A stretch of 64,000 bases of DNA from Siccirubricoccus deserti (lineage in GTDB: Bacteria > Pseudomonadota > Alphaproteobacteria > Acetobacterales > Acetobacteraceae): NCBI RefSeq assembly GCF_014283215.1, contig NZ_JACOMF010000012.1:62001-126000 (forward strand), read 5' to 3'. A model generated the notes under the pieces. That model saw nothing but the letters and a program-made list of their open reading frames with translations, made no database searches and was not told the origin of the DNA. The translations under genes and the position numbers were made by a program. Position 1 is the stretch's first letter. Each line of letters opens with the position of its first letter. Of the stretch, positions 14,742-22,919 are shown piece by piece.

Positions 14742-15929
14742 TCAGATCGCCTTCTGCGCACGCAGCGCGGCGATGTCACCTGGGGCGTAGCCCAGCTCGG
14801 CCAGCACCGCATCGGTATCGGCGCCCATCACCGGCGGCGGGCGATCCACCTGCGGCCCACCATGCGCCAGCTTGAAGGCGGCGACCGGCACGCCGAAGGG
14901 CCCCGGCACGCCGGGCGCGCCCTCGGGGAAATAATGCACCACGCCGCGGGTGGCGACATGCGGGTCGGCCAGCGTCTCCTCCATGCGCCGCACGCGCGCC
15001 GCCGGCACATGCTTCGATTGCAGGAAGGCTTCCCACTCATCCGCGGTGCGGGTCAGCATGATCTCGGTCAGCACCGCTTCCTCATGGTCGCGGTCGGCGA
15101 GGCGGGCCTCATTATCCGTCTTGGCCATCTCCGGACGGCCAAGCGCCGTCCACAGCCGCTTCTGCTGCCGGAGGTTGCTGGCCCCGAGCATCACCAGCCC
15201 GTCCTTCGTCTGATAGGCGCTGTTGGAGGCGTGCGCATGCTTGTTGCCGGAGGGCTTGGCACCCTTGCCGTTGCGCAGGAAGGCGGCGACATGGCTTGCC
15301 TGCATCATCAGCGCCACGTCCAGCATGGCGAGGTCGATATGCTGGCCGCGGCCGGTGCGCTCGCGCTGGAACAGCGCGGCGGAGAGAGCGAAGGCGCCCA
15401 TGGTGCCGGTGGCGTAGTCGATCGCCGGGGCGCCGAATTTGATCGGGTTCACTTCCGGCGTGCCGGTTGCCGCCATGATGCCGGAGGTGGCCTGGATGAC
15501 GTGGTCATAGGCGGTCTGCACGCCGCGCGGCCCGCCATGGCCGAAGGCGGAGATGGAGCAGTAGATCAGCCGCGGGTTCAACTTCGCCACCGCCTCGTAG
15601 CCAAGGCCCAGCGCCTCGAAGGCGCCGGGGCGGAAATTCTCCACCAGCACATCGGCAGTCGCCAGCAGGCGCCGCAGCACCTCCCGCCCGCCCTCGGTCT
15701 TGAGATCAAGGGTGATGGAGCGCTTGTTGGACGCCTGGGTGATGAAGTAGCTGCCCATGCCGGCGCGGTTCAGCGCCAGGTCGGGGCCGCTGTCACGGCT
15801 CTGGTCCGGGTCGTCGGGGTGTTCGACCTTGATCACATCGGCGCCGAGCAGGGCGAGCTGATAGGCCGCGAAGGGCCCGGCCAGCACATGCGTGATGTCG
15901 ATGATGCGGATGCCTTCGAACGGCCTCAT
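14742..15929 (-). CDS. Class III CoA-transferase (CaiB/BaiF family)
   Basis: 395-residue family III CoA-transferase. It opens PFEGIRIIDITHVLAGPFAA, has the ADVIKVEHP and LVENFRPGAFEALGLGY motifs and the likely nucleophile D171 in APAIDYATGTMGA, matching the position of the catalytic aspartate in formyl-CoA transferase. Such enzymes move CoA between carboxylic acids. The length is normal. It heads a two-gene unit with the racemase-family gene and is divergent from the MFS gene at 16039, with 109 bases for promoters between them. The substrate cannot be told from sequence. Confidence 0.9.
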   Translation of the reverse strand: MRPFEGIRIIDITHVLAGPFAAYQLALLGADVIKVEHPDDPDQSRDSGPDLALNRAGMGSYFITQASNKRSITLDLKTEGGREVLRRLLATADVLVENFRPGAFEALGLGYEAVAKLNPRLIYCSISAFGHGGPRGVQTAYDHVIQATSGIMAATGTPEVNPIKFGAPAIDYATGTMGAFALSAALFQRERTGRGQHIDLAMLDVALMMQASHVAAFLRNGKGAKPSGNKHAHASNSAYQTKDGLVMLGASNLRQQKRLWTALGRPEMAKTDNEARLADRDHEEAVLTEIMLTRTADEWEAFLQSKHVPAARVRRMEETLADPHVATRGVVHYFPEGAPGVPGPFGVPVAAFKLAHGGPQVDRPPPVMGADTDAVLAELGYAPGDIAALRAQKAI

Positions 15930-16038
15930 CGCCCTATCCTCCCTTTGCTGATGCTGCGACTATGGGCCCGCTGGCGGCGCGCGCCAATCGGCGGCAGAGT
16001 GGCGCGGGAATACGGCTGCCGGGAAGGAAACGATCAGC

Positions 16039-17244
16039 GTGGACGCCTCCGCGGCACCGATGCCGCGCCTGTTCGCCGTGGCGGATTTCCGCCGGCTCTG
16101 GACCGTTGGGCTGATCGTTTTCGTGGTCCGCTGGCTGGAGATGCTGGCGGTCAGCCTGTTCGTCTACCAGGCGACCGGCTCGGCCTTCCTGGTCACCATG
16201 ATGACCCTGCTGCGCATCCTGCCGATGGGCCTGTTCGGCGCCATCATGGGTGCGCTGGCGGAGCGGGTGGAGGCGCGGAGCGCCCTGGTCTGCATCGTGC
16301 TGGGCAGCCTCGGCACCTCCCTGGTGCTCGCCCTGCTGGCACATGCCGGGGTGCTCGCGGTCTGGCATCTCGGCGTGGCGAGCTTCGTCAACGGGCTGGC
16401 CTGGGCGGCCGACAACCCGGTGCGGCGGCTGATGATCGGCCATGTGGTCGGCCCGGCGCGGATGGGCAGGGCGATGTCGGCCGATGTCGGCAGCAACAAC
16501 GCCAGCCGGATGTTCGGCCCGATCGCCAGCGGGGTGATCTTCGCGACCGTCGGCATCGAGGGCACCTTCGCCCTCTCCGTCCTGCTCTACCTCGTCGCGC
16601 TGCAGGCGGCGCTCGGCCTCCGCTATCGCAGCGGCGTGCAGCCGGCCGCCGCCGAGGGCGTGCTGGCCCGCATTGCCGAGGGCGTCGCCGCGGTGCGGCG
16701 CGACAAGCGGCTGCAGGGAACGCTGGCGATTACCGTCATCTTCAACATCTGGGGCTGGCCTTTCACCAGCCTGGTCCCGGTGGTGGCGCAGGATCATCTG
16801 CGGCTGGGGCCGGAGGCGATCGGCCTGCTGGCCAGCATGGATGGCGTCGGCGCCTTCTTCGGCGCGCTGGCGATGGCCGCCTGGGCCACGCCGTCGAACT
16901 ACGGCCGCTGTTACATCGGCGGGCTGGTGCTGTATCTGCTGATGATCCCGCTCTTCGCCCTGGCCCCGCACCCGCTGGCGGCCGGGGCGGCGCTGCTGCT
17001 CAACGGCTTCGGCCAAGCCGGCTTCAGCGTGATGCAGGCGACCCTGGTCTATCTGCTCTCGCCGCCGGAGCTGCGCAGCCGGGTGCTGGGCATCCTCTCG
17101 GTCTGCATCGGCGTCGGGCCGATCGGCTTCCTGCATCTCGGCCTGCTGGCCGATGCCATCGGCGCGCAATGGGCCTGCGTGGTGTCGGCGCTGGAGGGCT
17201 TGCTGGCCCTCGCGCTCACGCGCAGGCTTTGGAGCAAGGTGTAA
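16039..17244 (+). CDS. MFS transporter
   Basis: 401-residue major facilitator permease with about 11-12 hydrophobic segments (first TVGLIVFVVRWLEMLAVSLF, last VVSALEGLLALAL). The layout, including the NNASRMFGPIASGVIFATVG segment in the middle, resembles the EntS/MFS_3 exporter branch. The start is taken at a GTG (16039); an ATG seven codons in is possible. A four-gene neighbourhood of catabolic genes surrounds it, so it could move the acid handled by the CoA-transferase or the enolase-family enzyme 40 bases downstream. Confidence 0.85.
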   Translation: MDASAAPMPRLFAVADFRRLWTVGLIVFVVRWLEMLAVSLFVYQATGSAFLVTMMTLLRILPMGLFGAIMGALAERVEARSALVCIVLGSLGTSLVLALLAHAGVLAVWHLGVASFVNGLAWAADNPVRRLMIGHVVGPARMGRAMSADVGSNNASRMFGPIASGVIFATVGIEGTFALSVLLYLVALQAALGLRYRSGVQPAAAEGVLARIAEGVAAVRRDKRLQGTLAITVIFNIWGWPFTSLVPVVAQDHLRLGPEAIGLLASMDGVGAFFGALAMAAWATPSNYGRCYIGGLVLYLLMIPLFALAPHPLAAGAALLLNGFGQAGFSVMQATLVYLLSPPELRSRVLGILSVCIGVGPIGFLHLGLLADAIGAQWACVVSALEGLLALALTRRLWSKV

Positions 17245-17285
17245 CCGCCGGTGCACGGCACCGATTTCATGAGGAGAGAGAATCC

Positions 17286-18383
17286 ATGGCCGACCTGACG
17301 ATCCGAGAGATCCGCACCAGTTTGCTGCGCATGCCCTGGGCGGATGATCCCTGGATGAAGGGCCACGCCCTCGGGCCGCAGCGCGACCTCGTGGTGGTGG
17401 AGGTGGTGACCGCCTCCGGCCTTACCGGCATGGGCTACCTGCACCTGCTGAACCTGCCGCTGCAGCGCACCATTGGCGCCTGCATCGAGGAGGCGCTGGC
17501 GCCGCGGGTCATCGGCCGCGATGCGACGGCGGTGGAGGCCATCTGGCGCGACCTGTGGCGCGCGACCCTGACCGGCGGCCGCGGCGGCGTGACGGCGATG
17601 GCGCAATCGGCGATCGACATCGCGCTATGGGATGTGGTGGGCAAGGCAGCCGGCCTGCCGCTGCATCGGCTCTGGGGTCATTTTCGCAGCCAGATTCCGG
17701 TCTACGGCAGCGGCTGCTTCCGCGGCGCGCTCGGCGAAGGCATGGCGGCCAAGGCGAAGTGGTATGTCGACCAGGGCTACAAGGCCATCAAGATGCAGGC
17801 CGCGCATATCGGCGACTGGCGGCAGGATGTGCGCAACCTGCGCATGGTGCGTGACGCGGTGGGCCCGGATGTCGACATCATGATCGACATCAACATGGGC
17901 TGGACCGCCGACCAGACCATCATCGCCGGCCGCGCCATGCTGGACTACGATCCCTACTGGCTGGAGGAGCCGGTGCTGGCGGACGACTTCGCCGGCTATC
18001 TCCGCTGCGCCGACGCGCTGCCGACCCGCATCGTCGGCGGCGAGAGCCATTTCGGCCGCGACGATCTGAAGCCCTTCTTCGAGCATCCGAAGCTGCCGAT
18101 CCTGCAGCCCGACCCGATGCGCGGCGGCTTCACCGAGTTGCGCAAGATCGCCACGGTGGGGGCGACCTGGGGCATGACCTTCGCCCCGCACCTGTTCCCG
18201 GAGCTGAACGTGCACATCCTGGCCAGCATCCCGAACGGGCTCTGGGCGGAGCAGATGGGGCTGCTCGACGATGTCTGGATTTCGCATCCGAAGATCGAGA
18301 ACGGCTTCATCACCGCGCCGGAGACGCCAGGTCACGGGTTGGCCTTCAAGCCGGAGGTGCTGAAGGATTTCGTGCTGAAGTAG
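17286..18383 (+). CDS. Mandelate racemase/muconate lactonizing enzyme family protein
   Basis: 365-residue enolase-superfamily enzyme with an N-terminal capping domain (1-125) and a TIM barrel. Metal ligands are D201 (IDINMGW), E227 (WLEEP) and E253 (GGESH); H302 in FAPHLF can act as the general base with the barrel. The usual KxK pair reads K169-M-Q171, so the second lysine is glutamine, which is compatible with acid-sugar dehydratase-type enzymes that rely on the His-Asp pair. A sugar-acid dehydratase is therefore the favoured guess. It is preceded by GAGGAGAG and ends at a 13-pair hairpin. Confidence 0.87.
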   Translation: MADLTIREIRTSLLRMPWADDPWMKGHALGPQRDLVVVEVVTASGLTGMGYLHLLNLPLQRTIGACIEEALAPRVIGRDATAVEAIWRDLWRATLTGGRGGVTAMAQSAIDIALWDVVGKAAGLPLHRLWGHFRSQIPVYGSGCFRGALGEGMAAKAKWYVDQGYKAIKMQAAHIGDWRQDVRNLRMVRDAVGPDVDIMIDINMGWTADQTIIAGRAMLDYDPYWLEEPVLADDFAGYLRCADALPTRIVGGESHFGRDDLKPFFEHPKLPILQPDPMRGGFTELRKIATVGATWGMTFAPHLFPELNVHILASIPNGLWAEQMGLLDDVWISHPKIENGFITAPETPGHGLAFKPEVLKDFVLK

Positions 18384-18390
18384 TCGCCGC

Positions 18391-18421
18391 CCCGGCCGCG
18401 GGGAAGCCCCCCGCGGCCGGG
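18391..18421 (+). terminator. Strong hairpin terminator
   Basis: CCCGGCCGCGGGG (18391-18403), five-base loop, CCCCGCGGCCGGG (18409-18421): a perfect 13-pair stem beginning eight bases after the stop at 18383. No T-run follows. Called from position and stem strength. Confidence 0.65.
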
Positions 18422-18432
18422 CAAGCATGCGC

Positions 18433-18473
18433 TAGAGCATTCTCCGTTCGCATGGGTTCACGGAAATGCTCTA
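18433..18473. repeat. Palindromic repeat with TAGAGC ends (first of two)
   Basis: TAGAGCATT (18433-18441) pairs with AATGCTCTA (18465-18473), with an inner CCGT/ACGG pair. The look is that of the short AGAGCATT palindromes found scattered in many alphaproteobacterial genomes. It lies between a terminator and a second palindrome with the same outer six bases. Confidence 0.6.
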
Positions 18474-18484
18474 TCCCTTCTTGG

Positions 18485-18535
18485 TAGAGCAGATTCACGC
18501 CTCCGGGCGATGCCGCCCTGCGGCGGTCTGCTCTA
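18485..18535. repeat. Palindromic repeat with TAGAGC ends (second of two)
   Basis: TAGAGCAGA (18485-18493) pairs with TCTGCTCTA (18527-18535), with an inner GCCGC/GCGGC hairpin at 18512-18524. The last three bases, CTA at 18533-18535, are the TAG stop of the aminotransferase gene read on the minus strand, so the element again abuts a gene exactly at its stop codon. Confidence 0.6.
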
Positions 18536-19723
18536 GGCCAGCGCGTCGATCGCCGCGGCGACGCCGCCCGGCGCATGCGGCACGCCGGCGACCTTCATCG
18601 CCAGCTCCACCGTCGCCAGCGTGCCGAGGATCATCGGCTCGTTCAGGTCGCCGAGATGGCCGATGCGGAAGACCTTGCCGCCGAGCGGCCCGAGCCCACC
18701 GCCGAGCGAGAGGTTGAACCGTTGCAGCGCCACCGAGCGCAGCGCATCGGCATTCAGCCCCTCCGGCATCAGGATCGCCGTCACGCTGTCCGAATAGCGT
18801 CCCGGATTGAGGCAGAAGAGCTGCGGACCGTCATTGCCCGACCAGTGCTGCACCGCGGCCCGCACCGCGCGGCCCAGGCGGGTGTGGCGGGCGAAGACAT
18901 TCTCCAGCCCCTCCTCCTGCTCGATCAGCCGGAGCGACTGCTGCAGCCCGTAGAAGAAGCTGACCGGCACCGTGCCGACGAAGCTGCGGTGCGGCCGCGC
19001 CAGCATGTTGGTCCAGTTGAAATAATGCTTCGGCAGGCGGGACGTCTTATGGGCTTCCATCGCCTTGGCGGAAACGCCGGTGAAGCTCATGCCGGTCGGC
19101 AGCATCAGCCCTTTCTGGCTGCCGCCGACGCAGGCATCGACGCCCCATTCATCCATCCGGAAATCGAGGCTGCCGAGGGAGGAGATGGTATCGGCCAGCA
19201 GCAGTGCCGGATGGCCGGTGGCGTCCAGCGCCGCGCGCACCTCGGGAATCGGGATCATCATGCCCGTCGCCGTTTCATTGTGCACGACGCAGAGTGCCTT
19301 GATCCCATGCGCCGTATCGGCCGCCAGGGCCGCCCGCACCGCCGCCATGTCGACGCCTCTGCGCCAATCGGCCGCGACGCTCTGCACCTCGATCCCGAGA
19401 TCCTTCGCCATATTGGCCCAGGAGATGGAGAAATAGCCGCTCTCGAGAATCAGGATCCGGTCGCCGGGAGAGAGCAGGTTGACCAGGCTGGCTTCCCAGG
19501 CGGCATGGCCGGAGCCGGTGTAGAGGAAGAGCCCCTGCGTGGTCTTCAGCACCCGCTTCAGTCCGGCGACGCAGGCGTCGTAGACCTCGATGAAATTCGG
19601 GTCGTTGAAATCGACGGTTTGGTGCGCGGTGGCCAGCAGCACCGAGTCCGGAATGTTGGTCGGGCCCGGGTTGGCGAAGAATTGGCGGCCCCGCGGCTTT
19701 CTCGCCGGCTGCGTCACGCTCAT
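18533..19723 (-). CDS. Class V aminotransferase (serine/alanine-glyoxylate type)
   Basis: 396-residue PLP enzyme of aminotransferase class V, serine-glyoxylate or alanine-glyoxylate branch. The PLP lysine is K204 in VGGSQKGLMLPTG, preceded by LADTISSLGSLDFRMDEWGVD; the N-terminal FANPGPTNIPDSVL and YTGSGHAAWEAS are family marks. Enzymes of this branch move an amino group from serine, alanine or another donor to glyoxylate. The start at MSVTQP is chosen over an upstream extension that lacks a ribosome site and looks non-coding. Convergent with the enolase-family gene across terminator and palindromes. Confidence 0.9.
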   Translation of the reverse strand: MSVTQPARKPRGRQFFANPGPTNIPDSVLLATAHQTVDFNDPNFIEVYDACVAGLKRVLKTTQGLFLYTGSGHAAWEASLVNLLSPGDRILILESGYFSISWANMAKDLGIEVQSVAADWRRGVDMAAVRAALAADTAHGIKALCVVHNETATGMMIPIPEVRAALDATGHPALLLADTISSLGSLDFRMDEWGVDACVGGSQKGLMLPTGMSFTGVSAKAMEAHKTSRLPKHYFNWTNMLARPHRSFVGTVPVSFFYGLQQSLRLIEQEEGLENVFARHTRLGRAVRAAVQHWSGNDGPQLFCLNPGRYSDSVTAILMPEGLNADALRSVALQRFNLSLGGGLGPLGGKVFRIGHLGDLNEPMILGTLATVELAMKVAGVPHAPGGVAAAIDALA

Positions 19724-19832
19724 GGCGTCGTATTCCCTGGTGAGAGTTGCATAGGCGCTTCCCGGGGGGGCGGTGTCCCATGGCCCGCCTGGCTTGGCCA
19801 GAGCCGGGGCCAACCGGCCCCGGCATGCACGG

Positions 19833-20381
19833 CTAGACCGGGAAGGGGTACTTCTTCAAATAGGGCATGTAGCTTTCCTCCACATCGATCTCGAGCGAGG
19901 CGAGCAGCCGCACCACGGCGCAATAGAAGCTGGCGGTCACCACCAGGTCGATGATGCTCTCGGTATCCAACGCGGCGCGGAGCGCGGCGAAGGTCTCGTA
20001 GCCGATGCCGGGGCCGGCGTGGATCTCCCGCGCCGCCTTCAGCACCAGCCGGGCGATGGGCTCCAGCGCCGTGGCCTCGCCATTCGTTTCGGCGATCAGC
20101 GCCACGATGTCGTCGTCGGTGACGCCGAAATCATAGCCGATCTTCACATGGTGCGACCATTCATAGGGGGATCGCGCCAGCCAGCCCACCTGCAGAATCG
20201 CCAGTTCGCGCAGCCGCGGGTTCAGCACCGATTTGTGGCGAATGTAGCCACCGAGGCCGGAGAAGGCGCGGGCCGCGCCGGGGTTGTTCACCAGTGCCTT
20301 GTGCAGGCTGATGTCGCGGGCCAGCAGTGGCTGGTCCTCGGGCTTGAGGTCAGCTTGGCTGAGGTAGGGTACGCGCGCCAT
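19833..20381 (-). CDS. Carboxymuconolactone decarboxylase (CMD/AhpD-like) family protein
   Basis: 182-residue CMD-domain protein with the helix LRELAILQVGWLARSPYEWSHHVKIGYDFGV at 58-88. It has the histidine type EWSHHVKIG rather than the redox CxxC of AhpD, so peroxidase function is unlikely; lactone or isomerase-type chemistry is the more common suggestion for this branch. It begins 18 bases after the stop of the metallo-hydrolase gene upstream, so both are one operon. Confidence 0.85.
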   Translation of the reverse strand: MARVPYLSQADLKPEDQPLLARDISLHKALVNNPGAARAFSGLGGYIRHKSVLNPRLRELAILQVGWLARSPYEWSHHVKIGYDFGVTDDDIVALIAETNGEATALEPIARLVLKAAREIHAGPGIGYETFAALRAALDTESIIDLVVTASFYCAVVRLLASLEIDVEESYMPYLKKYPFPV

Positions 20382-20399
20382 GGTCTCTCTCTCTCCGGT

Positions 20400-21266
20400 T
20401 CAGATGAATTGCCAGTCGAAGCCCGCGGCGCCGCCCTTCACCCGACCGGCGGTAGGCCCGGGGAAATGGATCGGCAGCACCAGCGTGGGCGTTTCCGCCA
20501 CCTCCGCCAGGAAGCCGCGGCGGGAGGCGGCGGCCTGGGTTGCGTCCCAGTCGAAGACGGTGGACCAGCCCGGCTCCCGCACCTGCAGCGCATGGTGCAT
20601 CAGGTCGCCGGTGACCACGGCGCGCTGGCCGCGGGAGGCGATGTTGACGCAGCAATGGCAGGGTGAATGCCCGGGCGAGGGCTGCAGCCAGACGGTGTCA
20701 TCGAGGGCGAAGTCGTCATCCACCAGCAACGCCTGGCCGGCGGCGACCACGGGTTCGCAATTGAAGCGCCAGACATTGCCAGGCGGGTTGGCGCCGCGGC
20801 GGCTGGCCTCCTCCCAGGCGGCGTATTCGCCCTTGTGGAAGACGTATTTCGCACGCGGGAAGGTCGGCACCCAGCGGCCGTTCACGAGGCGGGTGTTCCA
20901 GCCGCAATGGTCGATGTGCAGATGCGTGCAGAAGACGTAGTCGATGTCCTCGAAGCGCAGCCCCTCGGCGGCGAAGCCGTCCAGCCAGGGGGCTTTCGGA
21001 AAATCCATCGGTGCCGGATAGCCCTTGTCCTCGCCGGTGCAGGTGTCGACCAGGATGGTGTGCTTCGGCGTACGCACGACGAAGGTCTGGTAGGTGATGA
21101 CCATGCGGCCGGAGGCGGGGTCGAACACCACCGGATCCAGCGTCTTCAGATGCGTCTCGGCGATCGCCGGGTCATAGGCCGGGAACATCTCGGCCGGGCG
21201 GCGCCAAGGGCCGTCGCGCTCGACGATGCTGGTGATGGTGACGTCGCCGATCCTGAGCGGCTGCAT
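20400..21266 (-). CDS. MBL-fold metallo-hydrolase
   Basis: 288-residue metallo-beta-lactamase-fold hydrolase. The zinc motif THLHIDH gives H115, H117, D119 and H120; later ligands are the histidine in SPGHSPCH and the aspartate in VVTGDLMHH, with a terminal LPIHFPG histidine. There is no signal peptide, so it is probably cytosolic. The pattern fits lactonase-like or arylsulfatase-like members; the substrate is unknown. It is the first gene of a two-gene unit with the CMD protein and is divergent from the GntR-type regulator at 21603, which may control it. Confidence 0.88.
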   Translation of the reverse strand: MQPLRIGDVTITSIVERDGPWRRPAEMFPAYDPAIAETHLKTLDPVVFDPASGRMVITYQTFVVRTPKHTILVDTCTGEDKGYPAPMDFPKAPWLDGFAAEGLRFEDIDYVFCTHLHIDHCGWNTRLVNGRWVPTFPRAKYVFHKGEYAAWEEASRRGANPPGNVWRFNCEPVVAAGQALLVDDDFALDDTVWLQPSPGHSPCHCCVNIASRGQRAVVTGDLMHHALQVREPGWSTVFDWDATQAAASRRGFLAEVAETPTLVLPIHFPGPTAGRVKGGAAGFDWQFI

Positions 21267-21602
21267 GTGCCCGACTCCTCCCGATTGGCTCCAGCCTAAG
21301 CGATACCGGCGTCGGCGCCAGCCCGGGCGGCGCTGCCCTTAGAGGGAAGGCGGCTCACCGCTGCAAGGATTTTCGCAATGATGCCGCAATGGAACACGGT
21401 TGACGCCGTGCCGCAAACCCATGCGAGTTTTATGAATGGAACAGGCTACGGCGCTGCCGGACAACTATGGGATTCCAAAGAAGCGGTGCCAATCCAAGGA
21501 ATTTTCATGCTCAAATTAAAACAACATCAAGGATCACTTGAGGTTGGATGATCCATGGGTGAGATTGCCGCCTCGTGACACAACCGTTTCTGGCTCCATG
21601 AC
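21267..21602. promoter_or_regulatory. Divergent control region between metallo-hydrolase and GntR genes
   Basis: 336 bases without a supported gene, visibly poorer in GC than the coding DNA around it from about 21361 on. It holds GGATCA (21531-21536) and TGATCC (21549-21554) as a 6-base inverted pair 12 bases apart, about 50 bases before the regulator start, a possible operator. Promoter hexamers could not be called with confidence on either strand. Confidence 0.4.
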
Positions 21603-22283
21603 GTGAAAATGCACCCGCCAGCGGCAGACGAGCTCATCGGGCGCACCCTGGCATCGGATGTTCTGCATCGGCTCCGGGCCGACATTGTCGAGGTGAGGCT
21701 CCCGCCGGGCCAGCGGCTGCGCTTCGAGACGCTGCGCACCGCCTATGGCGTCAGCTTCAGCACCCTGCGCGAGGCGCTGGCGCATCTTGTCCAGGAAGGG
21801 CTGGTCGCGGCGGAAGGCCAGCGTGGCTTCCGCGTCGCTGGCATCTCGTGCGGTGAGTACGAGGACCTCATCCGGGCCCGCATCCTCATCGAGCGCGAAG
21901 TGCTGCGCCTGGCGGTGCAGCATGCCGACCCGGCCTGGGACGACCGGCTGACGGCGCGCTTCGATACCATCGGGGACAGCGGCGACATCCGCTGCATGCC
22001 GGGCTCGGAGTGGCTTGCTCGACACCGCGGCTTCATCGACACGCTGGTGGCGCCATGCGGCTCGCCGACGCTGCTGACCATGCGCGCCGTACTGGCGCGG
22101 CGGGCGCTGCGCTACGGCTTCTGGGCCGGAGAGATGCACCCCGGCCTGGCGCCGCACCGCCCGCTGCTGGAAGCGGCGCTGGCCCGCGACGCCGCCGCGC
22201 TGATGGACGAGCGGACCGCGCAGATCCGTCGCATCGGTGAGGATATTCTGCGGCACCTCGGGGATCATCTCATCGCCGGCTGA
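21603..22283 (+). CDS. GntR-family (FadR-type) transcriptional regulator
   Basis: 226-residue regulator with an N-terminal winged helix (about 10-80; VLHRLRADIVEVRLPPGQRL, YGVSFSTLREALAHLVQEGLVAAEGQRGF) and an all-helical FCD effector domain from about 90 (LIRARILIEREVLRLAVQHA, ARHRGFIDTLV, HRPLLEAALARD). The start is a GTG at 21603; the ATG two codons later is an alternative. FCD regulators usually bind organic acids and repress nearby catabolic genes, here most likely the divergent metallo-hydrolase/CMD pair. Confidence 0.88.
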   Translation: MKMHPPAADELIGRTLASDVLHRLRADIVEVRLPPGQRLRFETLRTAYGVSFSTLREALAHLVQEGLVAAEGQRGFRVAGISCGEYEDLIRARILIEREVLRLAVQHADPAWDDRLTARFDTIGDSGDIRCMPGSEWLARHRGFIDTLVAPCGSPTLLTMRAVLARRALRYGFWAGEMHPGLAPHRPLLEAALARDAAALMDERTAQIRRIGEDILRHLGDHLIAG

Positions 22284-22307
22284 TCCCATGCGCGGCGCGG
22301 GCCGGGC

Positions 22308-22919
22308 TCAGGCGTCGATGTGGTCGGTCGCCCGCACCGCCGGCCGCGCGGCGAAGCCTGCATGCCAGCGGGCCAGCGCCGGATGCGCCTCTCGCCAGCC
22401 GAGCGTCGGCCAGCGGAAATCGAGGTAGGACAGCGCCCCGCCGATCGAGATTTGACCGATGTCATAGGCGTCCTGCTCCAGCGCCGACGCCTCTGCCTCC
22501 AGCGCCTTCAGCAGCGCCTCCAGCTTCCAGCCGAAGCCTTCCAGCACCGCCGTGGAGGGGTGTTCCCGCGCCAGTTCGCCGCGCCACAGCACCAGCATGT
22601 CCATCGCCCCGGTGCCAAGCGCCTGGCGCCGCAGCGCGGTGATGCGCGCCCGGCCATCCGCCGGGAACAGCCGCGGGCCGCTGCCTAAGCCGTCGAGGTA
22701 TTCGCAGATGACGCTGGAATCATACAGCGCGCTGCCATCCTCCAGCAGCAGGGTCGGGATCTTGCCGAGCGGGTTGGTCGGCAGCAGGGCGCGGTCGGTT
22801 TTGGTCATCGCCACCACCGTCGGCACCCGCTCGATCTGATCGACGAGGCCGCGCTCATGCACCACCACCATCACCTTGCGCACGAAGGGCGAGCGCGAGG
22901 ACCAGTGCAGCCGCATCAT
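22308..22919 (-). CDS. Glutathione S-transferase family protein
   Basis: 203-residue glutathione transferase. The N-terminal thioredoxin-like domain begins RLHWSSRSPFVRKVMVVVHERGL, with the cis-proline segment LGKIPTLLLEDGSALYDSSVICEYLD, the serine SSR/SPF being the likely glutathione-activating residue as in bacterial YibF-like enzymes. The C-terminal domain has the ISIGGALSYLDFRWP region. It is convergent with the GntR gene, 24 bases apart. Substrate unknown. Confidence 0.87.
   Translation of the reverse strand: MMRLHWSSRSPFVRKVMVVVHERGLVDQIERVPTVVAMTKTDRALLPTNPLGKIPTLLLEDGSALYDSSVICEYLDGLGSGPRLFPADGRARITALRRQALGTGAMDMLVLWRGELAREHPSTAVLEGFGWKLEALLKALEAEASALEQDAYDIGQISIGGALSYLDFRWPTLGWREAHPALARWHAGFAARPAVRATDHIDA

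Noticed and set aside
14721-18383. A plus-strand open frame of 1220 codons
   Set aside because: It covers antisense of the CoA-transferase and a wrong frame of the MFS gene; only the enolase-family part from 17286 is real.
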